Positions 19,856 through 30,766 are shown, numbered from the stretch's first letter. The stretch: DNA of 64,000 nucleotides from Colwellia piezophila ATCC BAA-637 (GCF_000378625.1 NZ_KB905160.1:101552-165551); one strand, 5' to 3'. A program made the numbers and translations. Notes: generated by a model from the sequence alone, not told the origin.

Positions 19856-22204
19856 ATGAGTAAAGAATTATCTGGTGTCGTTGAGATCCCCGTTTTAGCC
19901 CTAAGAGATGTTGTTGTTTACCCACAAATGGTTATCCCCCTTTTTGTTGGTCGTGAAAAATCAATTCGCTGTTTAGATTTAGCCATGGAACAAGATAAAC
20001 AGGTATTTCTGGTTGCGCAAAAAGATGCCGCTATTGATGATCCTAAAGCGGAAGATGTATACAGCACAGGTACGGTTGCCACTATTTTGCAAATGTTAAA
20101 GCTTCCTGACGGTACCGTTAAAGTATTAGTGGAAGGCGCACAGCGGGCAACGATAAAAAAGTTTATTGAGACTGAAGAATACTTTAGCGCAGAAATTGAA
20201 TATCTTAAACCAAAGACAGATCTGGGCGATGATATTGAAGTACTGATACGTTCGGCTATTTCGCAATTTGAAGGTTATGTAAAACTTAATAAAAAAATCC
20301 CGCCGGAAGTTCTCACTTCGGTATCGGGTATTGATGAAGCTGAACAACTTGCCGATACTATGGCCGCTCATATGCCTTTGAAACTTGCAGACAAGCAAAA
20401 GATCTTAGAGATTATTGATGTCAATGTGCGATTAGAGCATTTGATGGCATTGATGGAAGGCGAAATCGACTTACTACAAGTTGAAAAGAAAATTCGCACC
20501 CGTGTTAAAAAGCAAATGGAAAAAAGTCAGCGCGATTATTACTTGAATGAGCAAATGAAAGCCATTCAAAAAGAGCTTAATGAGGGGGATGATACCCTTG
20601 ATGAGCTTGAACAAATGGCTAAGCGCATTGAAGAGGCGCAGATGCCTACTGAAGCCAAGGAAAAAACCTTGGCTGAGTTGCAGAAGCTAAAAATGATGTC
20701 GCCTATGTCTGCAGAGGCAACCGTGGTACGTAGCTATATCGATTGTATGATTAACGTACCTTGGAAAAAACGAAGTAAATTAAAGCGCAACCTTACTCTT
20801 GCAAAAGAAGTGCTTGATCAAGACCATTATGGTTTAGATAAGGTTAAAGAACGAATTCTAGAGTATCTAGCCGTTCAGCAACGAGTGAGCCAGTTAAAAG
20901 GCCCTATTTTATGTTTAGTGGGACCTCCAGGTGTAGGTAAAACTTCACTAGGACAATCTATAGCAAGATCTACAGGACGAAAATTTGTCCGTATGGCTTT
21001 AGGTGGTGTTCGTGATGAAGCAGAGATTCGTGGCCATAGACGTACATACATTGGTTCTTTACCGGGTAAGTTGATCCAAAAAATATCTAAAGTAGGGGTG
21101 AAAAATCCACTTTTCTTATTAGATGAAATCGATAAAATGGCTTCAGATATGCGTGGCGATCCTGCCTCAGCCCTGCTTGAAGTGTTAGACCCAGAGCAAA
21201 ATACCACGTTTAACGATCACTATTTGGAAGTTGATTACGATTTATCTGATGTGATGTTTGTCGCTACCTCAAATAGCATGGATATTCCAGGGCCATTATT
21301 GGATCGTATGGAAGTTATTCGTTTGTCAGGTTATACCGAAGATGAAAAACTCAATATTGCTAAAAATCATTTACTCAATAAGCAAATTGAGCGCAATGGC
21401 CTAAAGGCAAAAGAAATAGACATTGATGACAGTGCCATTATTGGCATTATCCGCTACTACACACGAGAAGCTGGTGTACGGAGCTTAGAACGTGAGATAT
21501 CAAAGTTATGCCGTAAAGCGGTAAAGGCTATTTTACTTGATAAAAAAATCAAGAAAGTCACTATTAATCAAGATAATCTCAATGAGTTCTTAGGTGTACA
21601 GCGCTTTGATTACGGTAAAGCAGACACAGAAAATAGAATCGGCTTGGTTACTGGTTTAGCTTGGACTCAAGTGGGCGGAGAGCTACTTACCATAGAAACG
21701 GCGTCTGTACCGGGTAAAGGTAAGTTGACTTATACCGGTTCATTAGGTGATGTTATGCAAGAGTCTATTCAAGCGGCCATGACGGTTGTGCGAAGTCGTA
21801 CCGAGAAACTTCGAATCAATGAAAACTTTTACGAGAAACGTGATATCCATGTTCATGTTCCTGAAGGAGCAACACCAAAAGATGGTCCTAGTGCGGGTAT
21901 TGGTATGTGTACAGCCCTAGTATCAAGCCTCACGGGAAATCCGGTAAAAGCAGAAGTAGCGATGACAGGAGAAATTACTCTACGTGGTGAGATTCTCGCT
22001 ATTGGTGGTTTAAAAGAGAAGTTGTTGGCTGCGCATCGTGGCGGTATTAAAACCGTGATTATCCCCCACGAAAATGAACGAGATTTACAAGACATTCCTG
22101 AAAATGTTAAGGCTGAATTGTCTATCCACCCCGTAAAATGGATAGATGAAGTACTTGCCATTGCGCTTGAGCACCCAGTAGAACAATGGAAAGTAGAGAA
22201 ATAA
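19856..22204 (+). CDS. lon: Lon protease (ATP-dependent, S16)
   Basis: Cytoplasmic AAA+ serine protease that degrades misfolded and regulatory proteins. The 782-residue protein has the LonN substrate domain (1-200, opening with [18 protein letters not shown] sequence). Walker A is [15 protein letters not shown] near residue 358 and Walker B is [11 protein letters not shown]. The protease domain has the catalytic Ser in PKDGPSAG (about 679) and the paired Lys further on in [15 protein letters not shown]. Length is normal. It is preceded by its own sigma-32 promoter. Confidence 0.98.
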   Translation: MSKELSGVVEIPVLALRDVVVYPQMVIPLFVGREKSIRCLDLAMEQDKQVFLVAQKDAAIDDPKAEDVYSTGTVATILQMLKLPDGTVKVLVEGAQRATIKKFIETEEYFSAEIEYLKPKTDLGDDIEVLIRSAISQFEGYVKLNKKIPPEVLTSVSGIDEAEQLADTMAAHMPLKLADKQKILEIIDVNVRLEHLMALMEGEIDLLQVEKKIRTRVKKQMEKSQRDYYLNEQMKAIQKELNEGDDTLDELEQMAKRIEEAQMPTEAKEKTLAELQKLKMMSPMSAEATVVRSYIDCMINVPWKKRSKLKRNLTLAKEVLDQDHYGLDKVKERILEYLAVQQRVSQLKGPILCLVGPPGVGKTSLGQSIARSTGRKFVRMALGGVRDEAEIRGHRRTYIGSLPGKLIQKISKVGVKNPLFLLDEIDKMASDMRGDPASALLEVLDPEQNTTFNDHYLEVDYDLSDVMFVATSNSMDIPGPLLDRMEVIRLSGYTEDEKLNIAKNHLLNKQIERNGLKAKEIDIDDSAIIGIIRYYTREAGVRSLEREISKLCRKAVKAILLDKKIKKVTINQDNLNEFLGVQRFDYGKADTENRIGLVTGLAWTQVGGELLTIETASVPGKGKLTYTGSLGDVMQESIQAAMTVVRSRTEKLRINENFYEKRDIHVHVPEGATPKDGPSAGIGMCTALVSSLTGNPVKAEVAMTGEITLRGEILAIGGLKEKLLAAHRGGIKTVIIPHENERDLQDIPENVKAELSIHPVKWIDEVLAIALEHPVEQWKVEK

Positions 22205-22498
22205 ATTGCTTAAAGCTTGGCCTTTTTTGATGATTTATATCAAAAAAGGTCAAAAAAACTAAAAAAACAGTAAAAAAATGCAGTTTTCGCTTTTCAAACG
22301 CTGAAACTATGGTAAGTTAACTACGCTTTTATCGCTAGACCCCTTGTTCTCTATGTTACATAGGTGAGTTGGAGGGAATTTGATAGCGCAATAATTTCTA
22401 AACTCAACGCTATAATTCGTCAAAAAAAATAATTTTGGATTGTCGAAATTTATAATAAAGGATAGCGTTGTATAATAACAATTGAAGGGGTATACACT

Positions 22499-22771
22499 GT
22501 GAATAAATCTCAACTAATCGAGAAAATTGCTGCTGGTGCAGATATTTCAAAAGCTGCTGCGGGTCGTGCATTAGATTCATTTATTGGCGCTGTAACTGAT
22601 GAATTAAAAAATGGCGAGCAAGTTGCTCTTGTTGGTTTTGGTACTTTCTCTGTACGTGACCGTGCTGCACGTACTGGTCGTAACCCACAAACGGGTGCTA
22701 CTATCCAAATCGCTGCTGCTAAAATTCCAGCTTTCAAAGCGGGTAAAGCATTAAAAGACGCATGTAACTAG
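22499..22771 (+). CDS. hupB: DNA-binding protein HU-beta
   Basis: A 90-residue nucleoid protein that bends DNA as a dimer. It contains the HU signature [21 protein letters not shown] and the usual [11 protein letters not shown] start. The start codon is GTG at 22499, with gaagggg about 10 bases upstream. A TATAAT-like element at 22471 could be its -10 box. It follows lon and precedes ppiD, the conserved order, and ends in a short terminator. Confidence 0.97.
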   Translation: MNKSQLIEKIAAGADISKAAAGRALDSFIGAVTDELKNGEQVALVGFGTFSVRDRAARTGRNPQTGATIQIAAAKIPAFKAGKALKDACN

Positions 22772-22804
22772 TCACTATGTAGACTGAGTTATTCCGCGTA
22801 TTAG

Positions 22805-22829
22805 AAACCACCTTTATAGGTGGTTTTTT
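22805..22829 (+). terminator. Terminator of hupB
   Basis: AAACCACC (22805-22812) pairs with GGTGGTTT (22819-22826) around a 6-base loop and is followed by T's. Confidence 0.88.
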
Positions 22830-22915
22830 ACTTTTAGCCTAGTTAAACATGAAATATTATAATTAAAATAATAATAAATTTGCATTTAGCTCAAGTTGTA
22901 CTTCAAGCTGGGTTT

Positions 22916-23179
22916 ATACCAATTGCACTAATTAATTGCTCAACTTAGAGTTGTATTAGCGAGCTTAGAACAAACAAAATTACTTAAACATAGTTATTCT
23001 ATATTTTATTAATTCTGTGCTGTTATCAGTTTGCTAATAAACTCCCAAGGGCGAGTTTAAAAGGCTTACATGCCGCGTTATTGATTTTGATAAGGGAATA
23101 ACCATTCTCTTCGGTCAATGCCTTGCCTCTAAGCCTTTTAATTCTCGCTAAGTAGACAATAAATTAATGCACTTGGTAT
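22916..23179. mobile_element. MITE-like element between hupB and ppiD
   Basis: A 264-bp element with 23-bp imperfect terminal inverted repeats (20 of 23 match; ATACCAATTGCAC at the left, GTGCACTTGGTAT-like at the right). The interior has no reading frame. A diverged relative lies at about 11770-11990. I infer a non-autonomous transposable repeat of this lineage. Confidence 0.65.
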
Positions 23180-23260
23180 TATCATCTGCTAAAATCGCGA
23201 ACAACTTTAATTTAAAGACACTGAAGCTTAGATATTTTAGGCATAAAAAAAGAGAAAGAG

Positions 23261-25177
23261 ATGTTAGAAGATATTCGTGAAAAATCGCAGGGATTGACTG
23301 CCAAAATTATTCTTGGTTTGATTATCTTAACCTTCGCTGTTGCTGGGGTTGGTAGTTATACCAATTCAGTTGATACTTCTGTAGCGACAGTTAATGGCGA
23401 AGTTATCAGCCAGCAAGCATTTAATAAAGCCTATCAGGCACAACGCGGTCGCATGGCGCAGCAATTTGGTGAAATGTTTGATACTTTATCAAATGATGCA
23501 AGTTACATGGCTAACTTCCGCCAGGGTGTTTTAGATACCCTGATTAATGAAAAATTAATTGATCAAAGTAGTGCCGCATTAGCTATTCGTGTTTCAGACC
23601 AGCGATTGAAAGAAGCTATTCGTACCATGCCTGAATTTCAAGTTGAGGGCAATTTTGATAACAACCGCTATTTAGCCATTATTAATCAAGCAGGTTTCTT
23701 TCAGTCTTCGGATTTTCGTGATTATTTACGCGTAGATATGACACGTCGTCAATTAAGCCAAGCGCTAGTTGCCACAGAGTTTAATTTACCGTATCAAGAG
23801 GAACTGCAACTAGCGTTGCAAAACCAGACTCGTGACATTCGCTTTGCTACTATTTCAGCGCAGCAATTTAAAGCAGATATTGAATTAACCGATGAAGAAA
23901 TCAATAACTATTACTTAACTAACCAAGCCCGTTTTGAAAATAAAGAGCAAGTGAAGGTAGATTATATCCGTTTAAACGTTGCTGATATCGCTAAAAACGT
24001 TAAAATTACCGATGCAGAACTCGCTACACATTATCAAGAAAACCTAGCAAGCTTTACTGAAACAGAGCAGCGTCGTATTTCTCATATCTTAATTGAGTTT
24101 ACAGATGGCGATGCAGATGATGAATTAGCCAAGAGCCAAGCACAAGCCGTGATCGCTCGTCTTGAGCAGGGTGAAGATTTTGCTGTTATCGCTAAAGAAG
24201 TATCAAATGATACTTTCAGTGGTGAAAACGGCGGTGATTTAGAATGGTTAGAGCCAGGCGTAATGGAAGAAAGTTTTGATGAAGCCGCATTAGCATTAGT
24301 CAGTGTTGGCGATACTAGCCCACTGGTTAAAACTAGCTTTGGTTATCACGTATTAAAGTTAACCGATTATAAAGAACAAGTTGTCCAAGCCTTTGGTGAA
24401 GTTAAAGCTGAGTTACTTATTAAGCTGAGCAATGATGAAGCGCAAGAGCAGTTCTTTACCCTACAGCAAGAGATGGCTCGTATTAGCTTTGAATATCCTG
24501 ATAGCCTAGATGATGCTTCCGAAGAGGTAAGTGTCACCATTCAAACATCTCCTTGGTTATTACGTGGTGGCAATAGCGCTCCTTTTGATCAAACCCAAGT
24601 GATCGAGGCTGCTTTTTCTGAGATGGTTATACAAGACAATATGAACTCAGACCTTATCGAAGTGAATGATGGCGTTGCGTTGGTTTTACGACTAAATACT
24701 TTCCAAGAAGCTAATGTAAAACCTCTAATGGAAGTTGAAGCGCAAATTAAAGATATTTTAGTGAATCAAAAAGCCACACAGAAAGCTCAGCAAACTGTTG
24801 ATTCACTATTCGCTGACTTTAATGCGGGTAACGATATTTCTGCTCAATTAGCAGCACTTAACACTAGCTTTGTTAGTAAAACTAACGTTGCTCGTTATAG
24901 TTCTCAAGTTGACCAAGGAATCAGTCGTGCTGCTTTTGTATTGCCACACCCAGTGAATGATGTTATTTCTGCATCAACGGTAGCCTTAAGTAATGGTGAT
25001 CTTGCCATTGTTGAAGTGACTGCAGTTGCGGTAAATGAAACGGCAGTTAACCCTAATTTAGCCCAACAACAAACGTCCCAGTTGGCGCAATCAGCTTATC
25101 AAAGCTTTGTTAACTCGTTAAAGGTTGATGCTACCATTACTCGTAGAGCAGTTTCTGAGCCTGTAGCCGCTTATTAA
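23261..25177 (+). CDS. ppiD: Periplasmic folding chaperone PpiD
   Basis: An inner-membrane-anchored periplasmic chaperone of the SurA/parvulin type that assists proteins leaving the Sec translocon. The 638-residue protein begins MLEDIREKSQGLTAKIILGL. A single membrane segment (about residues 14-34) is followed by a SurA-like N-terminal region. A central parvulin domain lies at about residues 265-365 (RRISHILIEF ... SFGYHVLKLTDY). A second degenerate parvulin-like region follows. An agagaaagag ribosome site precedes the ATG. It ends the tig-to-ppiD block. Confidence 0.95.
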   Translation: MLEDIREKSQGLTAKIILGLIILTFAVAGVGSYTNSVDTSVATVNGEVISQQAFNKAYQAQRGRMAQQFGEMFDTLSNDASYMANFRQGVLDTLINEKLIDQSSAALAIRVSDQRLKEAIRTMPEFQVEGNFDNNRYLAIINQAGFFQSSDFRDYLRVDMTRRQLSQALVATEFNLPYQEELQLALQNQTRDIRFATISAQQFKADIELTDEEINNYYLTNQARFENKEQVKVDYIRLNVADIAKNVKITDAELATHYQENLASFTETEQRRISHILIEFTDGDADDELAKSQAQAVIARLEQGEDFAVIAKEVSNDTFSGENGGDLEWLEPGVMEESFDEAALALVSVGDTSPLVKTSFGYHVLKLTDYKEQVVQAFGEVKAELLIKLSNDEAQEQFFTLQQEMARISFEYPDSLDDASEEVSVTIQTSPWLLRGGNSAPFDQTQVIEAAFSEMVIQDNMNSDLIEVNDGVALVLRLNTFQEANVKPLMEVEAQIKDILVNQKATQKAQQTVDSLFADFNAGNDISAQLAALNTSFVSKTNVARYSSQVDQGISRAAFVLPHPVNDVISASTVALSNGDLAIVEVTAVAVNETAVNPNLAQQQTSQLAQSAYQSFVNSLKVDATITRRAVSEPVAAY

Positions 25178-25238
25178 TAGCGAATACATTTACTAAGGTT
25201 ATAGTAGTCGCTAAGGCGATTAAACCGAGTAGACCACC

Positions 25239-25278
25239 TAAAAAAGCCAATATCAGCAAGCTGTTATTGGCTTTTTTG
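25239..25278. terminator. Bidirectional terminator between ppiD and sapF
   Basis: AAAAAGCCAATA (25241-25252) pairs with TATTGGCTTTTT (25265-25276) around a 12-base loop. A and T tracts on both sides allow use by the convergent ppiD and sap transcripts. Confidence 0.85.
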
Positions 25279-25356
25279 TCGCTTATTTTTAAGCGTTATA
25301 AGTATAATCAAATACCGGCAAGGGCAGGTAAATTCAGCCTAATAGGGGGGGGGAAG

Positions 25357-26133
25357 TTATTTCACCTGAAAGTTTTGGCTCATCATTAATCTTTGCGTCA
25401 CTTTATGTTGCGGATTACGCATAACTTCCATTGTTTTACCTGACTCAACGACCTCGCCATGAGACATCACCATGACATTGTCACTGAAATGACGAACAAT
25501 GCCTAAGTTATGTGAAATCAAAATATAAGCCAAGCCCATTTGTTGTTGGAGGTCGAGTAATAGATTTATCATCTGTGAGCGCAGCGAGGGATCTAGCGCG
25601 GCTAAAGCTTCATCTAATATAATGACTTGTGGCTCTAATATAATAGCTCTAGCGAGCGATATGCGTTGTTTTTGCCCACCCGAAAACATATGAGGATAAA
25701 AATTCATATGATCACCAAGTAAACCAACTTTTTGTAAGGTATTCCTAATAAGCTGACGGCGCTGTTTTTCATCTAAGTCAGTATTGAGCGTTAAGGGCTC
25801 ATCAAGTAATTGCTGAATAGTTAAGCTAGGGTTTAAGGTTGTGCCCGAGTCTTGAAAGATCATTCTGACATGCTGACAACGTTGTTTGAACTGCTTGCTT
25901 TGCAATAATTGACCGTTTAGGTATATTTCACCTGTGGTTGGCGCCTCTGCACCGACCAATATTTTTGCTAAAGTCGATTTACCCGAACCGGTTTCGCCAA
26001 CAATCGCGAGCGTCTTTTTTGCTGCTACGGTAAAAGATATCGGCGCTAGTGCATTAAACTTACGCTTGTGATACCAGTGCCCCTTAAGCTTAAACGACTT
26101 AGCGACCCCTCTAACATCCAATAATACGCTCAT
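25357..26133 (-). CDS. sapF: Sap/oligopeptide-type ABC transporter ATP-binding protein SapF
   Basis: One of two ATPases of the SapABCDF importer, linked in other bacteria to antimicrobial peptide resistance and peptide or polyamine handling. The 258-residue protein has Walker A GETGSGKST (about 51-59), an intact ABC signature FSGGQKQRISLARAI, Walker B VIILDEALAALD and the switch His in ILISHNLG. It is the last gene of the minus-strand pspF-sapABCDF run and lies one base after sapD. Confidence 0.92.
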   Translation of the reverse strand: MSVLLDVRGVAKSFKLKGHWYHKRKFNALAPISFTVAAKKTLAIVGETGSGKSTLAKILVGAEAPTTGEIYLNGQLLQSKQFKQRCQHVRMIFQDSGTTLNPSLTIQQLLDEPLTLNTDLDEKQRRQLIRNTLQKVGLLGDHMNFYPHMFSGGQKQRISLARAIILEPQVIILDEALAALDPSLRSQMINLLLDLQQQMGLAYILISHNLGIVRHFSDNVMVMSHGEVVESGKTMEVMRNPQHKVTQRLMMSQNFQVK

Positions 26134-26134
26134 C

Positions 26135-27169
26135 TTAACGGACTCCTTTCACTGGTTTGCGCTTGGTCGATTCTTTTCGAGTTGTTTCTTGCAGTATAGG
26201 GAAGTGACAACTGACTTTATGGCCATGAAAATTACTGACCTTTGGCGCGACCACACAGCTTTGTTGTGCTCTCGGGCATCGTGGCCCTAGACGGCAACCA
26301 ATCGGTAAATGTTGTAAAATTGGGATGCTACCTGGTAGGGTCATTAAACGTGATTTGGACGGTAACTGTAAATTAGCCTTAGTACTACTATCAACTAAAG
26401 CACGGGTGTAGGGGTGCATTGGCTTATTGAATATCTGCTCGGTAGTGCCCGCTTCCACAAACTGCCCGCTATACATCACTGTAATGGTACTAGTCCAGTG
26501 GGTAAGGTTTTCTAAATCATGACTGATTAATAGAATTGACATGTTTTTTAATTGGTTTAAGTTAGCTAATAGCCTATATATTTGCCCCTGATTAGTACTT
26601 TCCATTGTTGCTGTCGGCTCATCGGCAATCAATAATATTGGCCTGCCGGCGAGGGCGATTGCAATCATAACGCGTTGACAAATAGCTTCAGTAAGTTGAT
26701 GAGGGTAACTATTAATACATTGGCTATGTTTCTTAATACCCACTTTGTGCAGTAATTTTATTACCGCCTCTTTTCGTTGTTTTTTCCGCTGCCAGAAATG
26801 ACCAGATAATTGTGAAGTATCGATGGCCTCACTTAACTGCTCGCCTATCAAAGTGGTGGGATCTAAGCAACTCATAGGCTCTTGAAAAATCATCGCGATA
26901 TCACGGCATAACAGTGCTCTACGTTCATCGATTGTTAATCTCAACAAGTCGATACCGCGCCAATGAAATCGGTCGGCATGGACATGCCACTTATCTTCTA
27001 AAACGCCGATGATTGCCTGTGCGAGCAAGGTTTTACCTGAGCCAGATTCACCCACTAAACCGCGAACTTCGCCTTCTTTAATTGATAGACTTACCTTATC
27101 TACCGCTAATACCCGCCCATTGGGGGTGTCTAGTTCAATAGATAAGTTTCTAATATCGAGTAAATTCAT
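26135..27169 (-). CDS. sapD: Sap/oligopeptide-type ABC transporter ATP-binding protein SapD
   Basis: The second ATPase of the Sap importer. The 344-residue protein has Walker [13 protein letters not shown] (about 38-49) and Walker B ILLIADEPTATME. The C-terminal oligopeptide-transporter extension is present, with the Cys cluster GCRLGPRCPRAQQSC. The ABC signature is degenerate (QLTEAICQR in place of LSGGxxQR). As I recall, this is also how E. coli SapD looks, so it is a family trait rather than damage. SapF would supply the intact signature of the heterodimer. Confidence 0.92.
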   Translation of the reverse strand: MNLLDIRNLSIELDTPNGRVLAVDKVSLSIKEGEVRGLVGESGSGKTLLAQAIIGVLEDKWHVHADRFHWRGIDLLRLTIDERRALLCRDIAMIFQEPMSCLDPTTLIGEQLSEAIDTSQLSGHFWQRKKQRKEAVIKLLHKVGIKKHSQCINSYPHQLTEAICQRVMIAIALAGRPILLIADEPTATMESTNQGQIYRLLANLNQLKNMSILLISHDLENLTHWTSTITVMYSGQFVEAGTTEQIFNKPMHPYTRALVDSSTKANLQLPSKSRLMTLPGSIPILQHLPIGCRLGPRCPRAQQSCVVAPKVSNFHGHKVSCHFPILQETTRKESTKRKPVKGVR

Positions 27170-27215
27170 AAGCTCTACTTATGTGCTCTTATAGGGAAAG
27201 TGGGTAATGGTGTCA

Positions 27216-28109
27216 TTAGTTCTCCTTACGTAGCTTTAACGCATGACGAATGCCTTCACCTACTAAGTTAGTGGCAACTACGGCGAACAATATGGCTAAA
27301 CCTGGCAGATAAACTGTCCATGGCGCTATATAAAAACGTTCTAGGCCATTAGCTAATATAGCGCCCCATTCAGGTAAGGGGATTTGCGCGCCGAGACCTA
27401 AGAAGCCTAAGGTGGCTATATCTAAAATCGCAGCAGACTGCGCTAAGGTTGCTTGACTCATTAAGCGCTCAATAATGTTAGGGAATACCGAGTAGTACAA
27501 AATACGGAAATTACTGGCGCCATCAAGGCGTGATGCCAAAACATAATCTTTTCTAAATTCTTCTTTCACTGCATAACGAGTGATGTGGATAAATTGAGGG
27601 ATAAAGACAATGGCAACTGCCCACACGGTATTACTGATGCCTGGCCCTAATATCGCCACGATAATTATCGCCAACAATAGCGATGGAATTGATAACACGA
27701 CATCGAGAAAGTGATTTAAAAAACTAGATTTAATGCCTTTGGTTAGGGCCGAAAGTGAGCCTATCACTACACCGATAACTAAAGAGAAAAAGACCACGAT
27801 AAAACTTAAGCCAAAGGTCAGTGAGGTGCCGTACATCAGGCGAGATAACATGTCTCTGCCTAATTCATCAGTGCCTAATAAGTAACTTACATTGCCATCT
27901 GGATGCCATGCAGGCGGTAATAAAATCATTTCCAAATTACTGTCTACGGGCGAGTAGGGGGATAAAATAGGTGCGAAAATAGCTAATAAAATTAAAAAGA
28001 TAAAACAACAAAACCCAGCCATGGCAACAGGGGTTTTACGAAATATCCCCCATAACTGCATAAAAGGAGAAGGAAAAACTTCCTCAAGATAGGTTTTTTC
28101 ACGAGCCAT
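27216..28109 (-). CDS. sapC: Sap-type ABC transporter permease SapC
   Basis: Inner-membrane permease of the DppC/OppC type. The 297-residue protein opens MAREKTYLEEVFPSPF, then has a first membrane helix and the periplasmic loop with LGTDELGRDMLSRL, typical of these permeases. Five further helices follow. The EAA-like loop is DGASNFRILYYSVFPNI. Its start overlaps the end of sapB by 11 bases, which points to translational coupling. sapD follows 46 bases later. Confidence 0.92.
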   Translation of the reverse strand: MAREKTYLEEVFPSPFMQLWGIFRKTPVAMAGFCCFIFLILLAIFAPILSPYSPVDSNLEMILLPPAWHPDGNVSYLLGTDELGRDMLSRLMYGTSLTFGLSFIVVFFSLVIGVVIGSLSALTKGIKSSFLNHFLDVVLSIPSLLLAIIIVAILGPGISNTVWAVAIVFIPQFIHITRYAVKEEFRKDYVLASRLDGASNFRILYYSVFPNIIERLMSQATLAQSAAILDIATLGFLGLGAQIPLPEWGAILANGLERFYIAPWTVYLPGLAILFAVVATNLVGEGIRHALKLRKEN

Positions 28110-29127
28110 GATTGTTACCTCGTGCTAGTGGGTTAAGCGCCGCATAAATAAAATCCGTTAGAATATGCACCAGAAATATAAAACATGACAGCACTAACAG
28201 TCCACTTTGAATCGCGGTGTAATCACGTTGATAAATACTTTCTATTAACCAACGTCCAATTCCAGGCCAGCTAAATATGACCTCAGTGACCATAGCAATG
28301 GTGACGAGATTGGCAAACTGTAAACCGACATGACGAATTATTTTAATTAAGGCATTTCGTATGGCATGACGAAATATTATTTGATTAAAGCTTAAGCCTT
28401 TAGCCCGAGCGGCTCTTATATAAGGTGCCGCTAATACTTCAATCATTGCAGCGCGTGATAAACGGATGAATATCGTTGCCGGTGCTAAGGCGATGACACA
28501 AGCGGGTAGGATGATATGCGCACTAGCGTTACTGAACGCTTGCCACTTATATGGGCTGTCACTTAACAAAATATCAATAAACTGAATGCCGGTTACAAAG
28601 TCAATTTCAAATAACAAACTGATTTTACCTGCAGAGGGCAGCCAACCAAGGTTGATAGAGAAGGTGTGTATCGCTAATAAGCCAAGCCAGAAAACAGGAA
28701 TGGAATAGCCAATCATCGCGAAGGATAATATCGCATTATCACTGGTCTTATTATGGCGAATGGCGGCAATAAAACCCAGAGGAATACCAATGAGCATTGC
28801 AATAAGTAAGGCGACTAAGCTGAGTTCAATAGTTGCGGGCAGTAATTCTATAATTTCATCACTAATGGGTGATTGACTGGCCATCGACTGACCCAGATCA
28901 CCTTGCAGTATGTGCGATAAGTAAGCATTGTATTGGCTGAAAATATTTTCATCCATTTTATAGACTTTATTCAGCTCCACTAACTCTGTTGGGGTAGCAT
29001 GAATTTGCCCCGAGTGGTTGATAACCGTATCACCAGGAAAAAGAAAACTTAAACTGAACGAAAGCAGTGTTAACACCAACATAGTAAAGATAAATAAGCT
29101 GAAGCGTCGTAAGGTAAAAGTAAGCAT
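28099..29127 (-). CDS. sapB: Sap-type ABC transporter permease SapB
   Basis: Inner-membrane permease of the DppB/OppB type, partner of SapC. I take the start as the ATG at 29127 (MLTFTLRRFSLFIFTMLVL), one base past the sapA stop. A longer frame to 29193 would add 22 residues overlapping sapA without a ribosome site and lacks family support. The 342-residue protein has six membrane helices and the cytoplasmic loop AARAKGLSFNQIIFRHAIRNAL with the EAA motif. It overlaps sapC by 11 bases. Confidence 0.92.
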   Translation of the reverse strand: MLTFTLRRFSLFIFTMLVLTLLSFSLSFLFPGDTVINHSGQIHATPTELVELNKVYKMDENIFSQYNAYLSHILQGDLGQSMASQSPISDEIIELLPATIELSLVALLIAMLIGIPLGFIAAIRHNKTSDNAILSFAMIGYSIPVFWLGLLAIHTFSINLGWLPSAGKISLLFEIDFVTGIQFIDILLSDSPYKWQAFSNASAHIILPACVIALAPATIFIRLSRAAMIEVLAAPYIRAARAKGLSFNQIIFRHAIRNALIKIIRHVGLQFANLVTIAMVTEVIFSWPGIGRWLIESIYQRDYTAIQSGLLVLSCFIFLVHILTDFIYAALNPLARGNNHGS

Positions 29128-29128
29128 C

Positions 29129-30766
29129 TTAGTTACTCGCCTCGTTAACCAATTTGGCCTTTTTACTTGCCTGATAAAAACTAATGCCACCAAATTTTGA
29201 TAGTATATCGCCTTCTACGTCAGAGCCTCGTGCTTGAAATCGTTTAGAGTGAGCAATAGGTAATAATGGCATTTCATCATTAATTATTACCATCGCCTTG
29301 GCGTAATAGCCTTTGCGTTTACTCATATCGGTGGTTTTTAACGCTTTTTTTAGCAAATCATCATATTCTTTATGACACCAAAATGTGCGGTTGTTACCTA
29401 TTTCATTTGCTGAACAACTTAACATGGGGGTAAAGAAATTATCCGGGTCGGGGTGATCGGCATTCCAGCCTAATAAAAAACTCTGATGTTCACCTAATGA
29501 TAAACGACGTAGAAAAGTACTCCACTCGTAGCTGACAATCTTCACCTTAACGCCTATTTTCTTTAAGTCTGCCTGAATGAGTTTTGCCATCTTCACAGCA
29601 TTAGGATTGTATGTCCTTTGAACTGGCATTGCCCAAATGTCCATGGTAAAACCTTGGGGATAACCTGCTTCCGCTAATAACGATTTTGCACGCACAGGAT
29701 CATAACCGAGCTCAGGGGTGTTTTTGTCATACGCCCAAGAAGTTGTCGGCAAAATGGACTTTGCACGAGCCGCCTGCGAGCGATAAATATTATCAACTAA
29801 AGCCTGTTTATTGATCGCCAAACTGATGGCCTGTCGGACTAATTTATTATCAAAGGGTGCCTTTTGGGTATTAAAACCAAAGTAGCCGACATTTAATGAC
29901 GTAATTGACTCTAGCTGCAAATCGCTACGCTGCGCTATTTTTTTATGGGCGTTAGGGTAGCTACTGACATCACACTCTTTCGCTAATAACTTAGTTAAAC
30001 GACTGGTTTCTCTGGGGGATATATCATAAACGAGCTGCTCAATTTTAGCTTTTCCTTGCCAATATGAATCATGACGATAAAAACGGATTAAGGATCCCAC
30101 CCGATAGTCCTTTAGCTTGAAGGGTCCTGTACCGATTGGGAGGATATCTATTTCATGTTTTGAGTTGCTGTTGGTGAGTTGTTGTCCATATTCAGCGGAT
30201 AAAATTACGGCATAATCGGTGGCTAAATTGGCCAAAAATGAGCTTTCATTACGCCTCAATATAAAGCGTACAGTATAGTCATTAATTTTCTCTACCTTTT
30301 CAACAAGCTCAGAAAAATTAACGCTTTGAAAAAAGGGATATTGGCCACCGGATACGTGATGAAAAGCATGTTCTTTATCTAGGATTCGATTAAAAGTGAA
30401 TAAAACATCGTCAGCATTAAATAATCTTGTTGGGGTAAAGTAGCTTGTTTGATGGAAGCTCACATCTTGTCGTAAATAAAAAGTGATTTTTCTACCATCA
30501 CGGGTTATATGTTTGGATTTAGCTAAGCTAGGACCTAGAGTATTGCTTTGCCCTTTATAAACAATCAGGCTGTTATAAAGCTGCTTTGAAGTCGCATCGG
30601 ATGTTGTGCCAGAGGTACTCAGTTGTGGGTTAAATGTTTCAGGAGAGCCTTCAGAGCAATAGATAATACTTCGTTCACTTAACGACAATTTACTATCTTC
30701 GTTACATCCTGACAAAAGGCTCACCAAAGCCACCATTGAAATAAAGAGGATGGACTTAGAATTCAT
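29129..30766 (-). CDS. sapA: Sap-type periplasmic peptide-binding lipoprotein SapA
   Basis: Solute-binding protein of the family 5 (peptide) type that delivers substrate to SapBC. Starting at the ATG at 30766, it opens MNSKSILFISMVALVSLLSGC. This is a lipoprotein signal with lipobox LSGC, so it is probably membrane-tethered. Family segments include CSEGSPETFNPQLSTSGTTS, IGTGPFKL and AISLAINKQALVDNIY. The 545-residue length is normal. The in-frame codons up to 30784 lie inside pspF and are rejected as start. It overlaps the end of pspF by 11 bases. Confidence 0.9.
   Translation of the reverse strand: MNSKSILFISMVALVSLLSGCNEDSKLSLSERSIIYCSEGSPETFNPQLSTSGTTSDATSKQLYNSLIVYKGQSNTLGPSLAKSKHITRDGRKITFYLRQDVSFHQTSYFTPTRLFNADDVLFTFNRILDKEHAFHHVSGGQYPFFQSVNFSELVEKVEKINDYTVRFILRRNESSFLANLATDYAVILSAEYGQQLTNSNSKHEIDILPIGTGPFKLKDYRVGSLIRFYRHDSYWQGKAKIEQLVYDISPRETSRLTKLLAKECDVSSYPNAHKKIAQRSDLQLESITSLNVGYFGFNTQKAPFDNKLVRQAISLAINKQALVDNIYRSQAARAKSILPTTSWAYDKNTPELGYDPVRAKSLLAEAGYPQGFTMDIWAMPVQRTYNPNAVKMAKLIQADLKKIGVKVKIVSYEWSTFLRRLSLGEHQSFLLGWNADHPDPDNFFTPMLSCSANEIGNNRTFWCHKEYDDLLKKALKTTDMSKRKGYYAKAMVIINDEMPLLPIAHSKRFQARGSDVEGDILSKFGGISFYQASKKAKLVNEASN

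Noticed and set aside
26135..27169. sapD as a damaged ATPase gene
   Set aside because: The odd ABC signature appears to be normal for SapD, and Walker A and B are intact.
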